Source: Desulfobacteraceae bacterium (GTDB lineage Bacteria > Desulfobacterota > DSM-4660 > Desulfatiglandales > Desulfatiglandaceae). Taken from it: a stretch of 48,644 bases of DNA. The notes under the pieces are model-generated. The model was not told the origin of the DNA and made no database searches. It was given only the letters and a program-made list of their open reading frames with translations. Within the stretch, counting starts at the first letter, position 1; every line of letters begins with the position of its first letter. The stretch lies in contig QZIK01000127.1 of the NCBI GenBank assembly GCA_003599015.1, forward strand, positions 1-48,644, given 5' to 3'. Both the position numbers and the translations under genes were made by a program. Shown here in pieces: positions 16,901-25,427 of the stretch.

Positions 16901-19256
16901 GTCAAGCCTAGCGTTTGATATACTTTTTGCGGAGGGCCAGCGCCGCTACCTGGAGACCCTTGCTCCATACGTTCGCCAGTATATGAGGATTCTTCAAAGA
17001 CCTGACGTGGACTCTGTATCCGGAATTCCTCCCACGGTTGCCATAGAACAGAGGATAAGCCATGCAAGCAGGCGTTCAACGGTTGGTACCCTTACGGAGA
17101 TATATCATTTCCTGCGGCTTTTTTTCAGCAAACTGGGCACCCCTCATTGCCCGAAATGCGGACGCAGTCTTGAGGCGGGAGACAGGGACGCTATCATTTC
17201 TATGATATTAGAACGTCATGGAAAAGAAGATGCACTGATTCTCGTTCCCAAGCTTGCAGGCAGAAAGGGTTTTCAAAAAAAATTGATCATGGATGCACTG
17301 AAAAAAAACATAACAGAGGCCAGGATTGACGGAAAAATCATTTCCCTTGAAAAAGGCATGGCCCTTTCCCGACACGCTGAACACACTATAGACCTGATAA
17401 TGGGAAGGCTCGCATCAACCGATCCTAAGGGTCTCCTTGAAATGTCCCTGCAGGAGGGAGAAGGGACTGTGCTGGTAATGAGAGATGAAAGATCCGATGA
17501 GATTTACAGCATTACCGGAACTTGCCCGCAGTGCGGGATAGGTGTGCCTGAACCTGACCCGCGGCTCTTTTCCTTTAACACCTCCAGGGGGGCATGCCAT
17601 GAGTGCAAAGGAACGGGGACGGTGGGCGAGGAGTACGACAGGACCTGCCCAAGTTGCAATGGAAGCCGACTGAAGAAAGAGGCCATGGCCGTTACCGTAT
17701 CGGGAATGAGCATCTGGGACATGGTTAGTATCCCAGCCGTGGATCTGCTAGCATCCTTGCGCAGGCTGCTCCTGAGCAGGCAGGCAGAATCCATAGCTGC
17801 TCCTTTGATAGCAGAAATAGCGGTACGATTGTCCCTGATGGAGAAGCTAGGAATATCCTACCTTGAACTCAGCCGAAGCGGTGATACCCTATCGGGAGGA
17901 GAGGCTCAGAGAGTAAGGCTTTCAGCACAGCTCGGATCGAATCTCACAGGCGCATGCTATGTGCTGGATGAGCCTACAATAGGGCTACATCCCAGGGACG
18001 GCAAGGCCCTTATTTCCGCACTTGAGGAACTGAGGGACAGGGGAAACTCAGTTGTGGTGGTTGAACACGATGAAGAAACCATCCGAAGAGCAGACCATAT
18101 AATAGATATAGGTCCAGGAGCTGGAGCGTCGGGTGGAAGGCTTGTGGGAAGCGGTAATCCTTACAGGATAGCGGCCATAAGCGAATCCGTCACAGGCCGT
18201 TATCTTGATGGAAAACCTCGAGTTATAACCTCCCGCCTCAGACCTTACAGGGAAGCAAGTCAAATCTTTGTCCATGGGGCATCTCTACACAATTTGAAGA
18301 ATATTGACGCGGCCTTTCCCCTTGGATGTCTGATATGTGTAACAGGTGTTTCCGGCTCAGGTAAAAGTACCCTTTTAAAGGACGTGCTCTACCGGGGGAT
18401 TGCATCATGTCTTGCCGGTAATCCACAAGAGCCTTCAGGCTGCAGGGCCTTAGAGGGATGGAGCGATCTGAAACGCATCGTAGAGGTTGACCACAGTCCC
18501 ATAGGACGCACCACCCGCTCTGTGCCCTCTTCATACGTGGGATTCCTCTCGCGGGTGAGAGAGCTTTTTTCCATGGTACCGGAATCGAGGTCCAGAGGAT
18601 ACAAACCTGGGCGTTTTTCTTTTAATGTTTCCGACGGAAGGTGCGAGGCATGTAAGGGACATGGAAGCGTAAAGGTTTCCATGGGCTTTCTTCCTGATGT
18701 ATATGTGAACTGCGAAACCTGTAACGGTAAGAGGTTCAATCCCGATACCCTTGCGATCAAGTACAGGGGGAAAAACATCTCGGAGATCATGGAGATGACG
18801 TTTGAGCAGTGCGCGGCCTTTTTCGCTTCTGTCCCCGAGATAAGAAGGGCAGCCGACTTTGTTTCGTCAATAGGGCTTGGTTACCTTCGCCTGGGACAAC
18901 CAAGTCCAACGCTTTCGGGAGGAGAGGCACAGAGGATTAAGCTTGCCGAGGAGCTTTCACGAAAAACCACCGGCCATACATTTTATATATTAGATGAACC
19001 AACCACCGGTCTTCACATGTCCGATGTGGAACGTCTCATCTCCGTTTTGCAGGACCTGGTGGAAAGGGGAAACACAGTAGCCGTAATAGAGCACAACATG
19101 GCGATCATAAAGGAAGCCGACTACATAATTGACTTGGGCCCGGAAGGGGGGAAAGGCGGAGGGAGGATCACGGCTGCGGGATCACCCATTGAGCTGGTAA
19201 AAACAGAAGGGCAATCCCACACGGCAAGATTCCTTAAGACCTACCTTGGAACATAG
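13953..19256 (+). CDS. uvrA: Tandem (double-length) UvrA excinuclease subunit
   Basis: One unbroken frame of 1767 residues, nearly twice the usual 940 or so. Four ABC modules are seen, each with a GVSGSGKS Walker A (about residues 37, 620, 977 and 1464) and a DEP(S/T)(I/T)GLH Walker B. Copy 1 (1 to about 920) and copy 2 (about 940-1767) each show the UvrA start KGAREHNL/NGAREHNL, the RRYVETFSPYARQF or RRYLETLAPYVRQY block and CX2C zinc pairs (CPNC...CPSC near 255 in copy 1; CPQC...CHEC in copy 2). UvrA scans DNA for bulky damage and loads UvrB. Copy 2 keeps canonical LSGGEAQR signatures; copy 1 has LSGGEVAR and LSSGEAQR. GGAG lies about 10 nt before the ATG. No uvrB or uvrC is nearby. The fusion may act as an intramolecular dimer. 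Confidence 0.95.
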   Translation: MKTKDKNRAIVIKGAREHNLKGLDLDIPLNRITVITGVSGSGKSSLAFDTLYAEGQRRYVETFSPYARQFLERMDRPKADRIEGIPPGIAIDRKDPVRTSRSTVGTMTEITDYVKLLFATAGRLHCGRCGKEVMPEGPDDVWRAIAAHEGDGEELLITFPFTLEEGKISQSLLSLAQQGFTRHLKDWRLEMLDEIEGRKERGKTINVVMDRLPKGDRDRKRIMDSIEQAFLHGKGRMDLWMKPDYKRSFSSRMECPNCMIAYYPPSPNLFSFNSPIGACPSCRGFGRIIDVDLDLVIPNRSLSLEQGAIKPWGGRQDKRMEYGDLLEFCRKEGIPLSVPYETLTDNQRRRIEEGTSTYYGIRGFFRWLETKTYKMHVRVYLSRYRSYAECPGCGGTRFKDEALLYRIGGLTIAQLYGMNVKKAREFINSLDFKETNEALRLITLEIENRLRFLDDVGLGYLTLDRQSRTLSGGEVARVAMAAALGSSMVDSLYVLDEPSIGLHPRDTDRLTGILRGIRDLPNTVVAVEHDPFIIAGADHVVDLGPGAGTAGGQLMYQGHPSQMTDSLTGGYLKGRLKIPVPENRKSPQPGRWLIVKGASENNLKSVEIRIPIGLFVCITGVSGSGKSTLAEEILYKAIKRAKGDNQGKPGAYGSMEGLEFLEDACMVDQRPIGRTPRANLLTYTGAMTHIRTVLAGTPDARANGISVSDFSFNSGTGRCPVCKGEGFQTLEMQFLSDVSIACPECNGTRFQKHILEVTFQGKNIQDILSMTVDEAVQFFADKPPVIKCLTGVQAVGLGYITLGQPLSTLSSGEAQRLKLSRHLVEKKGGRRLFIFDEPTTGLHLEDTAKLLSALFALRDKGNTVLVIEHNMEVVKTSDWVVDLGPEGGEAGGEVVAWGPPQEAALSDRSLTAPFLRNALEGKEWVMPHGSLKPARVCEDAEGGWSRPDEIAINGAREHNLKNLTLSIPRKQLVVITGVSGSGKSSLAFDILFAEGQRRYLETLAPYVRQYMRILQRPDVDSVSGIPPTVAIEQRISHASRRSTVGTLTEIYHFLRLFFSKLGTPHCPKCGRSLEAGDRDAIISMILERHGKEDALILVPKLAGRKGFQKKLIMDALKKNITEARIDGKIISLEKGMALSRHAEHTIDLIMGRLASTDPKGLLEMSLQEGEGTVLVMRDERSDEIYSITGTCPQCGIGVPEPDPRLFSFNTSRGACHECKGTGTVGEEYDRTCPSCNGSRLKKEAMAVTVSGMSIWDMVSIPAVDLLASLRRLLLSRQAESIAAPLIAEIAVRLSLMEKLGISYLELSRSGDTLSGGEAQRVRLSAQLGSNLTGACYVLDEPTIGLHPRDGKALISALEELRDRGNSVVVVEHDEETIRRADHIIDIGPGAGASGGRLVGSGNPYRIAAISESVTGRYLDGKPRVITSRLRPYREASQIFVHGASLHNLKNIDAAFPLGCLICVTGVSGSGKSTLLKDVLYRGIASCLAGNPQEPSGCRALEGWSDLKRIVEVDHSPIGRTTRSVPSSYVGFLSRVRELFSMVPESRSRGYKPGRFSFNVSDGRCEACKGHGSVKVSMGFLPDVYVNCETCNGKRFNPDTLAIKYRGKNISEIMEMTFEQCAAFFASVPEIRRAADFVSSIGLGYLRLGQPSPTLSGGEAQRIKLAEELSRKTTGHTFYILDEPTTGLHMSDVERLISVLQDLVERGNTVAVIEHNMAIIKEADYIIDLGPEGGKGGGRITAAGSPIELVKTEGQSHTARFLKTYLGT

Positions 19257-19374
19257 AGGGTCTTGTAAGGGCTTCAATAATTAAGACGGTTCTTTATTGC
19301 CTATGTCTCGCTTAATAGCTAATATGTTTTTTAATGTTAGGGCAGGCATTCATAAAGCTAATGACGGTTAGGTT

Positions 19375-20388
19375 ATGGATACAGAATTTCATTATTGGGT
19401 GACAGGCATAATAGCAAAGGCGGCCGGCTTTTCAAATGATGAAGCTTTTACCATTGCCTGCAGCTCTGAGTATGTGGATGAAAACGACATATCCTATAGC
19501 ATTTGTGATCGGCGAAGTGAAAGGATTTACAGGAATTTTATCAGTCAAACAGTCAATATTTTTAAACCCAAAAGCAATCTGCTCAGGATCTATCCAATCT
19601 TCCACTTTGTGCCCGGTGATCCCTTTGCAGAAAGCGCAAGGAGAAGGGACGGAAAGATGCACCTTCTCAACACGACTCCCAATGGAGAAAGTGCTCTTGA
19701 AATGCTTTACCGGGCTTTTGCGGCCCCTGAAAGAACAAGGCTCTATCGAATCGGCATAGCCACACATGCCTATGCCGATACATGGGCGCATCAAAATTTC
19801 GTTGGATGGCACGATTCCTTCAACCACATGGACCTTGACCTCAAACCCAACATAGGCCATGCGGACGCCGGACATCATCCGGACTGGATGGCACACCTTT
19901 GGTGTGACAACAGGCTGGTGGAAAAGGATGTGGACAACCGTTCAAGATTTCTTTCAGCCGCCAATCATATATTTCAACACTATTGTCGATATCTTGGATC
20001 ACAGGACAGGCAATTCCGCCCAGAAGAATGGGGAGAAGTCCGGAAACTGATGGAATCCGTAAACGATCCTTCTTTCACAGGAAACAAAAACCGGCATAAT
20101 GAGGAACGAATAAAAAAATACAGAGACTTTGCTCCATGGCTCCCTGAATTCGATGAAAGGGTCTGGTTTTCTGACGCAGTCGATACGTTAGTTTACGGAC
20201 TTCCCGACAGTCACCATGACCTTGTTCCAACGATATTCAAGGACCGCTATTTCTGGAAAGAAGATGTGGTAAAAGAAGAAACACCATGGTATCTCTTTCA
20301 GGAAGCTGTGAAGGCCCACGAAAGATATGCAGTCAAGCTTCTGTCCCCGCTTTTCCTAAACATGGGATTCGATCTTGCGCGGATATAA
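19375..20388 (+). CDS. DUF6765-type histidine-rich protein
   Basis: A 337-residue protein without a signal peptide. The N-terminus FHYWVTGIIAKAAGF and the following SSEYVDEND match the DUF6765 pattern as I remember it. The centre is rich in His and Asp: THAYADTWAHQNFVGWHD, then HMDLD and GHADAGHHPDWMAHLW. This spacing within a predicted all-helical protein recalls zinc-dependent phospholipase C/P1-nuclease-like folds, so a metal-dependent hydrolase is possible, but that is an inference. The start is the ATG at 19375; the 118-bp gap after uvrA has no clear terminator or promoter. It precedes the rhomboid gene on the same strand by 89 bp. Confidence 0.6.
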   Translation: MDTEFHYWVTGIIAKAAGFSNDEAFTIACSSEYVDENDISYSICDRRSERIYRNFISQTVNIFKPKSNLLRIYPIFHFVPGDPFAESARRRDGKMHLLNTTPNGESALEMLYRAFAAPERTRLYRIGIATHAYADTWAHQNFVGWHDSFNHMDLDLKPNIGHADAGHHPDWMAHLWCDNRLVEKDVDNRSRFLSAANHIFQHYCRYLGSQDRQFRPEEWGEVRKLMESVNDPSFTGNKNRHNEERIKKYRDFAPWLPEFDERVWFSDAVDTLVYGLPDSHHDLVPTIFKDRYFWKEDVVKEETPWYLFQEAVKAHERYAVKLLSPLFLNMGFDLARI

Positions 20389-20477
20389 ATATGCCCAATG
20401 TTTATTGCCATTTTTGGAGCAACAATTTTTCAGCAGTCAAGGAGTGTTAACGGCAGTGAAAATAAGGAAAAAAACCA

Positions 20478-21326
20478 ATGAATGAATCCAGGCGGAGGTC
20501 CATTTTATGCCCGGGATGCAGAAGGCTTATCTCAGGGGATGAGCAGGTCTGCCCGTACTGCGGGATTTCACGGCCAGGCTCTGGTATAACATCTTTTATT
20601 TGGGCAGGGATGAATGCCTGGAAGCAAGGAGCCATTAAGCTTATTATTGGAGCAAATATTGTTTTATTTGTTATTTCAATCCTCATTGGAATAAAAGGGA
20701 CCTCTTTTTCCATACAGCCCTTTTCTTTTCTTGCTCCAGGAAACAAGGTCCTCATCCTTCTTGGAGCCACAGGCGTCTTTCCAATTGACTCCCTGCACAG
20801 GTGGTGGACACTCGTTTCAGCCAACTACCTGCATGGAGGCCTCCTTCATCTGGTATTCAACATGCTGGCATTTTCACAGTTGGGAACTCTTGCAACCAGG
20901 GAATACGGAACCTCAAGGATGTTTGTCATTTATACCGCAGGCGGCGCAGCAGGATTTCTGATCTCTTATGTGGCGGGAGTAAGTCTTACCATAGGGGCTT
21001 CCGCGGCCATCTGCTCACTTATTGGTTCCATGCTTTATTACGGCAGGAGCAGGGGAGGAGTTTATGGCGATCTGGTCTACAGACGCATTGGAGGCTGGGC
21101 GGTGGGTATCTTTCTGTTCGGTCTGCTCGTCCCGGGTATCAATAACTGGGGACATGGCGGAGGACTTGCAGCCGGGATAGGGCTTGGATATGTTCTGGGC
21201 TATGAAGAAAAGAGGAGAGAATCGCATCTTCACCGGACGCTTGGAGGCATCTGTGCCGTGCTGACCATGGCGGTCCTTTTTTGGGCATCAGGCTCCACCA
21301 TCTATTATCTGGTTTCAGGAATATGA
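20478..21326 (+). CDS. Rhomboid-family intramembrane serine protease with zinc ribbon
   Basis: A 282-residue membrane protein. The N-terminus has a zinc ribbon (Cys11, 14, 25, 28). About six or seven transmembrane helices follow, with the rhomboid marks WWTLVSANYLHGGLLHLVFN (the His in the HGG loop region), nucleophile Ser175 in TIGASAAICS and catalytic His226 in NNWGHGGGLAAG. Rhomboids cut transmembrane substrates within the bilayer. The usual GxSG appears here as GASA, a tolerated variant. The ribosome site AAGGA lies about 9 nt before the ATG. It is followed closely by darP (10-bp gap). The substrate is unknown; the zinc ribbon may serve for recruitment. Confidence 0.9.
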   Translation: MNESRRRSILCPGCRRLISGDEQVCPYCGISRPGSGITSFIWAGMNAWKQGAIKLIIGANIVLFVISILIGIKGTSFSIQPFSFLAPGNKVLILLGATGVFPIDSLHRWWTLVSANYLHGGLLHLVFNMLAFSQLGTLATREYGTSRMFVIYTAGGAAGFLISYVAGVSLTIGASAAICSLIGSMLYYGRSRGGVYGDLVYRRIGGWAVGIFLFGLLVPGINNWGHGGGLAAGIGLGYVLGYEEKRRESHLHRTLGGICAVLTMAVLFWASGSTIYYLVSGI

Positions 21327-21336
21327 AGGCGAACAT

Positions 21337-21714
21337 ATGAGGCGAAGGGGAATGAGGAAAGGACCAAGGAAAAGGCCTTTCCCAAAAGAAGATATTTCTC
21401 CCCCAAAGGAGAAAAGCAGGTCCCAGCTCAAACGCGAGATGACAGCCCTTCAAAAGATCGGCGAAGAGCTGGCGGTGCTTTCTCCGCAACTGATTCCCTA
21501 TGTGGAGCTTCCCGAGGAAATACTTGAAGCCGTTGTCTCGGCAAGATCCCTGAAGCCCTGTGAAGCGCGCCGGAGGCAGCTTCAGTACATAGGAGTCCTC
21601 ATGAGAAGGATAGCTCCCGGGGACATGGAAGAACTGGAGAAGCGGTTAAGGCGCATCCAAAAGACCGGACGCAGACCTAGCCCTTTACCCTCTGATGGTT
21701 CTTCCTCGGCCTGA
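21337..21714 (+). CDS. darP: DarP/YjgA (DUF615) ribosome-associated protein, short form
   Basis: A 125-residue basic protein. The block KSRSQLKREMTALQKIGEEL followed by LPEEILEAVVSARSL is the core of the DUF615/YjgA family, whose E. coli member associates with the late 50S subunit. The E. coli protein is about 183 residues, so this copy lacks part of the C-terminal helical region or belongs to a shorter subgroup. It follows the rhomboid gene by 10 bp. Its 3' end overlaps the 3' end of the opposing pgsA gene by 38 bp. No catalytic function is expected. Family call is good; function by homology only. Confidence 0.75.
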   Translation: MRRRGMRKGPRKRPFPKEDISPPKEKSRSQLKREMTALQKIGEELAVLSPQLIPYVELPEEILEAVVSARSLKPCEARRRQLQYIGVLMRRIAPGDMEELEKRLRRIQKTGRRPSPLPSDGSSSA

Positions 21715-22405
21715 TAATGGGAATGGGACCTTTGAAGACACGGTAGTTTGTGAACAGATATCTCAGAAGCGAAAGAATGGTAATAAAGGTGGTAAGCAGC
21801 ATCAGATAATAGGGAAGAAAAGAAGACAGGGAAAAAAGAATCCCTCCCCCTTCCCCCTGCAAAAAGGCCTTGAGATTTCCAAGGGCTACATCCCATCTGG
21901 TTGTTCCATAGGAAAGACCCTCATTATATTGAAGGTTTATGAGAGATCTCTCCTTGACGGTTATTACCATGAAGCTCATTAAGATTACAATAATACTGAA
22001 CATCTGAAATGCGGTTTTGAGCTTTGCAAGACGGGATGTTCGCAGTACACTCCCCTGGTACCGTGAAAGATGACGCAGCATGGTTATCAATATATCTCTG
22101 GCAAGGATGCACAGTACCGTCCAAAGAGGTATCTGCTCGGAGAGGAATATAAAGGTAATAAAGGCCCCAAGCACCAGCAGCTTATCGGCCAGGGGATCCA
22201 AAAATCTTCCCAGATCCGTCTCCTGCTTGAGACGACGGGCCAGATAGCCGTCTATGAGATCGCTGAGCGAAGCCATGGTAAAAATAATAAATGCCGCGAC
22301 TCTGCTTGCCTGGGAGGGCTGAAAGATAAGATACACGAATAAAGGAAGGAGCAGGACCCTTACCGCCGTGATCACGTTTGGGATGTTAAGGCTTTCTTCT
22401 CTCAC
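21677..22405 (-). CDS. pgsA: CDP-diacylglycerol-glycerol-3-phosphate 3-phosphatidyltransferase
   Basis: A 242-residue inner-membrane enzyme of phospholipid synthesis, making phosphatidylglycerol phosphate from CDP-diacylglycerol and glycerol-3-phosphate. The CDP-alcohol transferase signature D-G-x2-A-R-x8-G-x3-D-x3-D is complete (DGYLARR, then DLGRFLDPLADK). The N-terminus NIPNVITAVRVLLLPLFVYL is typical of PgsA. It is about 50 residues longer than E. coli PgsA; the additional segment is a loop and helix pair after the core, ending in a basic tail. The start is GTG at 22405; AAGGAGG lies upstream at a rather long 14-nt spacing. It converges on darP with overlap. Confidence 0.87.
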   Translation of the reverse strand: MREESLNIPNVITAVRVLLLPLFVYLIFQPSQASRVAAFIIFTMASLSDLIDGYLARRLKQETDLGRFLDPLADKLLVLGAFITFIFLSEQIPLWTVLCILARDILITMLRHLSRYQGSVLRTSRLAKLKTAFQMFSIIVILMSFMVITVKERSLINLQYNEGLSYGTTRWDVALGNLKAFLQGEGGGILFSLSSFLPYYLMLLTTFITILSLLRYLFTNYRVFKGPIPIIRPRKNHQRVKG

Positions 22406-22551
22406 AGACCTGGTGACAACCTCCTTGCTTCCTTAGGCCCTTTTCTCAAGCGATTTGATCGTAAAACACATTTCCTGAAAGCAACATTGAAAGAAAATTA
22501 ATGTTAAATTCATTGCAATGCAAAGAAAAACTTCCGGAGGCAGTAAACAGA

Positions 22552-24708
22552 ATGAGGCAAAATTTCACAGCCACCTGCTCCCCTGGCCTTGAATCCCTGC
22601 TTGCTCGGGAGCTCCAGGGACTCGGGGCCGAAGAAGTTAGCTGGGAAGCCGGCGCCGTTAAATTCCAAGGAGACATTGAGACTGCTTACAGGGCATGTCT
22701 ATGGTCACGGTTTTCAAGCAGAATTTTACTCACCCTCGCGCGTTTTGAGGCGCCCGACGAAGGGAGCCTTTACGATGGAGCAAGGCAAGTTCCCTGGAAT
22801 CTTCACATAAGCCCAAGCGGGACCATGGCGGTGGAGACCGTCTCCAGGAAAACCCCTCCTTACCCTGCCCATTTTGCAACCCTTAAGGTTAAGGACGCTG
22901 TGGTGGATCATATAAGGGACTGCCATGGGATAAGGCCTTCTGTCCGTACTGAACGGCCTGACGTCCGTGTCCATCTTTTTCTGGATGGATTCAGTGCCGA
23001 TATCTCCCTTGACCTTTCCGGAGAAGGACTACACAGAAGAGGTTACAGAAGCCGGTCAGGGAGAGCGCCCTTAAAGGAATCACTCGCCGCGGCTGTTTTG
23101 AGGTTCTCAGGGTGGCCCGACCGGCCGGGCCAGGGAGGAACCCTGCTTGATCCCATGTGCGGATCAGGCACCTTTCTCATAGAAGCGGCACTGATGGCTA
23201 TGGATTCACCCCCCGGTCTGGGAAGGGATTACTTCGGTTTTTTAGGATGGCTCGGCCATGATCCCAATCTGTGGTCAAGCATGCTTAAAGATGCAGAAGA
23301 AAGAAGACAGGCAGCAAAAAAAGGGGTAATCCCGACCATTGTGGGATATGACGCCAGCAAACAGGCAGTAAAGGAGGCCAGGGAAAACATAGCGAGAGCA
23401 GGGATGGAGAACGTTGTGTTTGTTGAACAAAGAGAACTCGCACACATAAGGCCGCCTTTCATCCCCTCCGGAGTGGCTGGAAGGGAGGGTTTGCTGGTCG
23501 TAAACCCGCCCTATGGTGAGCGGCTTGGCAGCCAGCTTACGGCAAAGTTCCTTTATCGCTGCCTTGAGAGAAAACTAAGGGAGGAATTCTCAGGATGGAA
23601 GACGGGAGTACTATCCCTTCGTTCAGGCATAGCGTTTGATCCTAATATGGAGTCTTTAAGTCGGGTTAAGCTTTATAACGGTACTCTTCCGTGCGAACTC
23701 AGGGTGCTGAGGGTACCCGCAAGCCATGCGAAGCCCCAAAATACCCCGTTGAGAGTTTCTAAGGCAGATTCATCTTTTCAGACATCCTTTTCCAATCGCC
23801 TGAGAAAGAACATCAAATCCATACAGCAGTGGGCGGAAAAGGAGTCTTTGGAATGTTACAGGATATATGACGCCGATATACCTGAATACAATGTTGCCGT
23901 GGACGTATACGGACAAGATGTGAGGCTTAAGGAATACGCCCGGCCCCATTCAGTGGATCCTTCAAAGGCGACCCGGAGACTTGAGCATTGCGTTGAAGCG
24001 GTAGTCGAGGTTTTAGGTATAAAACGCCAAAGGCTTCATCTGATCGCCTGGGGAGATGATGGAAAAAAGAAAAGGTGCTCCAATATTGGATGGGTTAAGT
24101 CCTTAAGGGAGGCAAGGGAAAAGGATATGTTCTTTCTTGTTGATCTTGAGGCATATCATGAATGCGGTCTGCCTTTCGGGCAGAGGGTTATAAGGAAGTT
24201 TTTAAGAGATCAGGCAGGAGGGGCCAGTTTCCTGAACCTTTTTTGCCGCTCAGGGGCCGCAACCGTATGTGCGGCAATGGGTGGATGTGCCGGAAGCGTC
24301 TCCGTTGACCCACTCACAATCAACGTGGAATGGAGCCTCTGCAATCTGGCTCTCAACGGGTTCAGCCCGGAAGTACACAGGGTCGTGGCCGCCCGGTGCA
24401 CGGACTGGCTGAAGACTCAGAAAGCAAGATTCGACCTTATCTTCCTTGATATGCCTAATCCATTCCGCAACAGACAGATCGAGCCTGTGGCCTTATTAAA
24501 TGCGGCCGTATCAATACTTTCAGAGGGAGGGAAGCTCATATGTTACACGGGGACAAGGATCGCCGGCTTCACTCCAGGGAACATCAAGGCGCCTTACTTA
24601 CAGGAGATATCAGAGGCAATTTTCCCCCGGGACCTTTGCCGCAGCTCGGGAGACCACAGATGTTGGCTTATTTCGCGGGAGCCTCTTCCGGCTTTTGAAA
24701 GACCCTGA
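22552..24708 (+). CDS. rlmL: RlmKL bifunctional 23S rRNA (guanine) methyltransferase
   Basis: About 718 residues. In E. coli the RlmL half makes m2G2445 and the RlmK half m7G2069 of 23S rRNA. Seen here: a THUMP RNA-binding region (about 40-155), the RlmL domain with DPMCGSGTFL (about 200) and NPPYGERLG (about 318), then the RlmK domain with FLNLFCRSGAATV and DMPNPF (about 633). The ATG at 22552 was chosen over an in-frame ATG at 22501 because GGAGG (22536-22540) lies 11 nt upstream and the protein then begins MRQNFTATCSPGLE, like relatives. The K domain has DMP where DPP is usual, and a Cys-Arg pair in motif I, so it may have drifted. pgsA diverges upstream. Confidence 0.9.
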   Translation: MRQNFTATCSPGLESLLARELQGLGAEEVSWEAGAVKFQGDIETAYRACLWSRFSSRILLTLARFEAPDEGSLYDGARQVPWNLHISPSGTMAVETVSRKTPPYPAHFATLKVKDAVVDHIRDCHGIRPSVRTERPDVRVHLFLDGFSADISLDLSGEGLHRRGYRSRSGRAPLKESLAAAVLRFSGWPDRPGQGGTLLDPMCGSGTFLIEAALMAMDSPPGLGRDYFGFLGWLGHDPNLWSSMLKDAEERRQAAKKGVIPTIVGYDASKQAVKEARENIARAGMENVVFVEQRELAHIRPPFIPSGVAGREGLLVVNPPYGERLGSQLTAKFLYRCLERKLREEFSGWKTGVLSLRSGIAFDPNMESLSRVKLYNGTLPCELRVLRVPASHAKPQNTPLRVSKADSSFQTSFSNRLRKNIKSIQQWAEKESLECYRIYDADIPEYNVAVDVYGQDVRLKEYARPHSVDPSKATRRLEHCVEAVVEVLGIKRQRLHLIAWGDDGKKKRCSNIGWVKSLREAREKDMFFLVDLEAYHECGLPFGQRVIRKFLRDQAGGASFLNLFCRSGAATVCAAMGGCAGSVSVDPLTINVEWSLCNLALNGFSPEVHRVVAARCTDWLKTQKARFDLIFLDMPNPFRNRQIEPVALLNAAVSILSEGGKLICYTGTRIAGFTPGNIKAPYLQEISEAIFPRDLCRSSGDHRCWLISREPLPAFERP

Positions 24709-24710
24709 TC

Positions 24711-25415
24711 TTACAGTCTACCCCCCGCCTCAATGTTGCCTTGTTTCATGAGTCGGCTTGAATCTTCAATTCCTTCTCTCCTTTTGAGGAAATAAACCGC
24801 CAAATAGGTAAGCGGTGTGGCGGCAATTTCGTACAAGCACTTAACAAGCCATTGGGTGACGGCAGTAATTAGCAGGCCCACAGTAGGGATAGTTCCGGCA
24901 AAGGCAATTGTAATAAAAATGAAGGAATCTATCCCCTGACCTACCAGGGTTGATCCGACAGTGCGAGTCCACAGCCATCTTCCACCTGTAGCAAGCTTCA
25001 TTCTTGCCATTACATATGCATTGGCAAGCTCTCCTGCAAGGTATGCAAAAAAAGATGCCACAAGAAGACGAGGTGTAAAAAAAAGGATTCTTTCATAGGC
25101 AGCCTGGCCGTCCCAGAACTGGGCGGGAGGAAGCAAGCCGCCTGCCCATATTGCGGCCACCATTATGATGTTGCAGAGAAATCCAAGCCATATGACCCTC
25201 CGGGCATGTCCATAGCCGTAGATCTCTGTAAGGACATCTCCTGCTATATAACTTATTGGGAAGACAATTATTCCGGCAGGCAATATTATTGCCCCAAATG
25301 AAACAAGTTTAACGGAAATGATATTTGCTGTCAGAAGCGCTGTCAGAAAAAAAACGGTAATGGAGACAAACCAGATGGAGTATCCATTTGAAATACCGCC
25401 TGCAGATTTATCCAT
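24711..25415 (-). CDS. yhhQ: YhhQ-family queuosine precursor transporter
   Basis: A 234-residue membrane protein with about six helices. The TANIISVKLVSFGAIILPAG start, FPISYIAGDVLTEIYGYGHA and the VASFFAYLAGELAN and STLVGQGIDSFIFITIAF blocks match YhhQ/Vut_1 proteins, which import queuosine precursors (preQ0/preQ1) for tRNA modification. AAGGAG lies 8 nt before the ATG. It follows the DUF4301 gene by 12 bp on the same strand, so the two probably share a transcript. No queuosine synthesis gene is nearby, which would suit a salvage role; that part is inference. It ends 2 bp from the stop of rlmL. Confidence 0.87.
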   Translation of the reverse strand: MDKSAGGISNGYSIWFVSITVFFLTALLTANIISVKLVSFGAIILPAGIIVFPISYIAGDVLTEIYGYGHARRVIWLGFLCNIIMVAAIWAGGLLPPAQFWDGQAAYERILFFTPRLLVASFFAYLAGELANAYVMARMKLATGGRWLWTRTVGSTLVGQGIDSFIFITIAFAGTIPTVGLLITAVTQWLVKCLYEIAATPLTYLAVYFLKRREGIEDSSRLMKQGNIEAGGRL

Positions 25416-25427
25416 ATTCGGAGCTCC

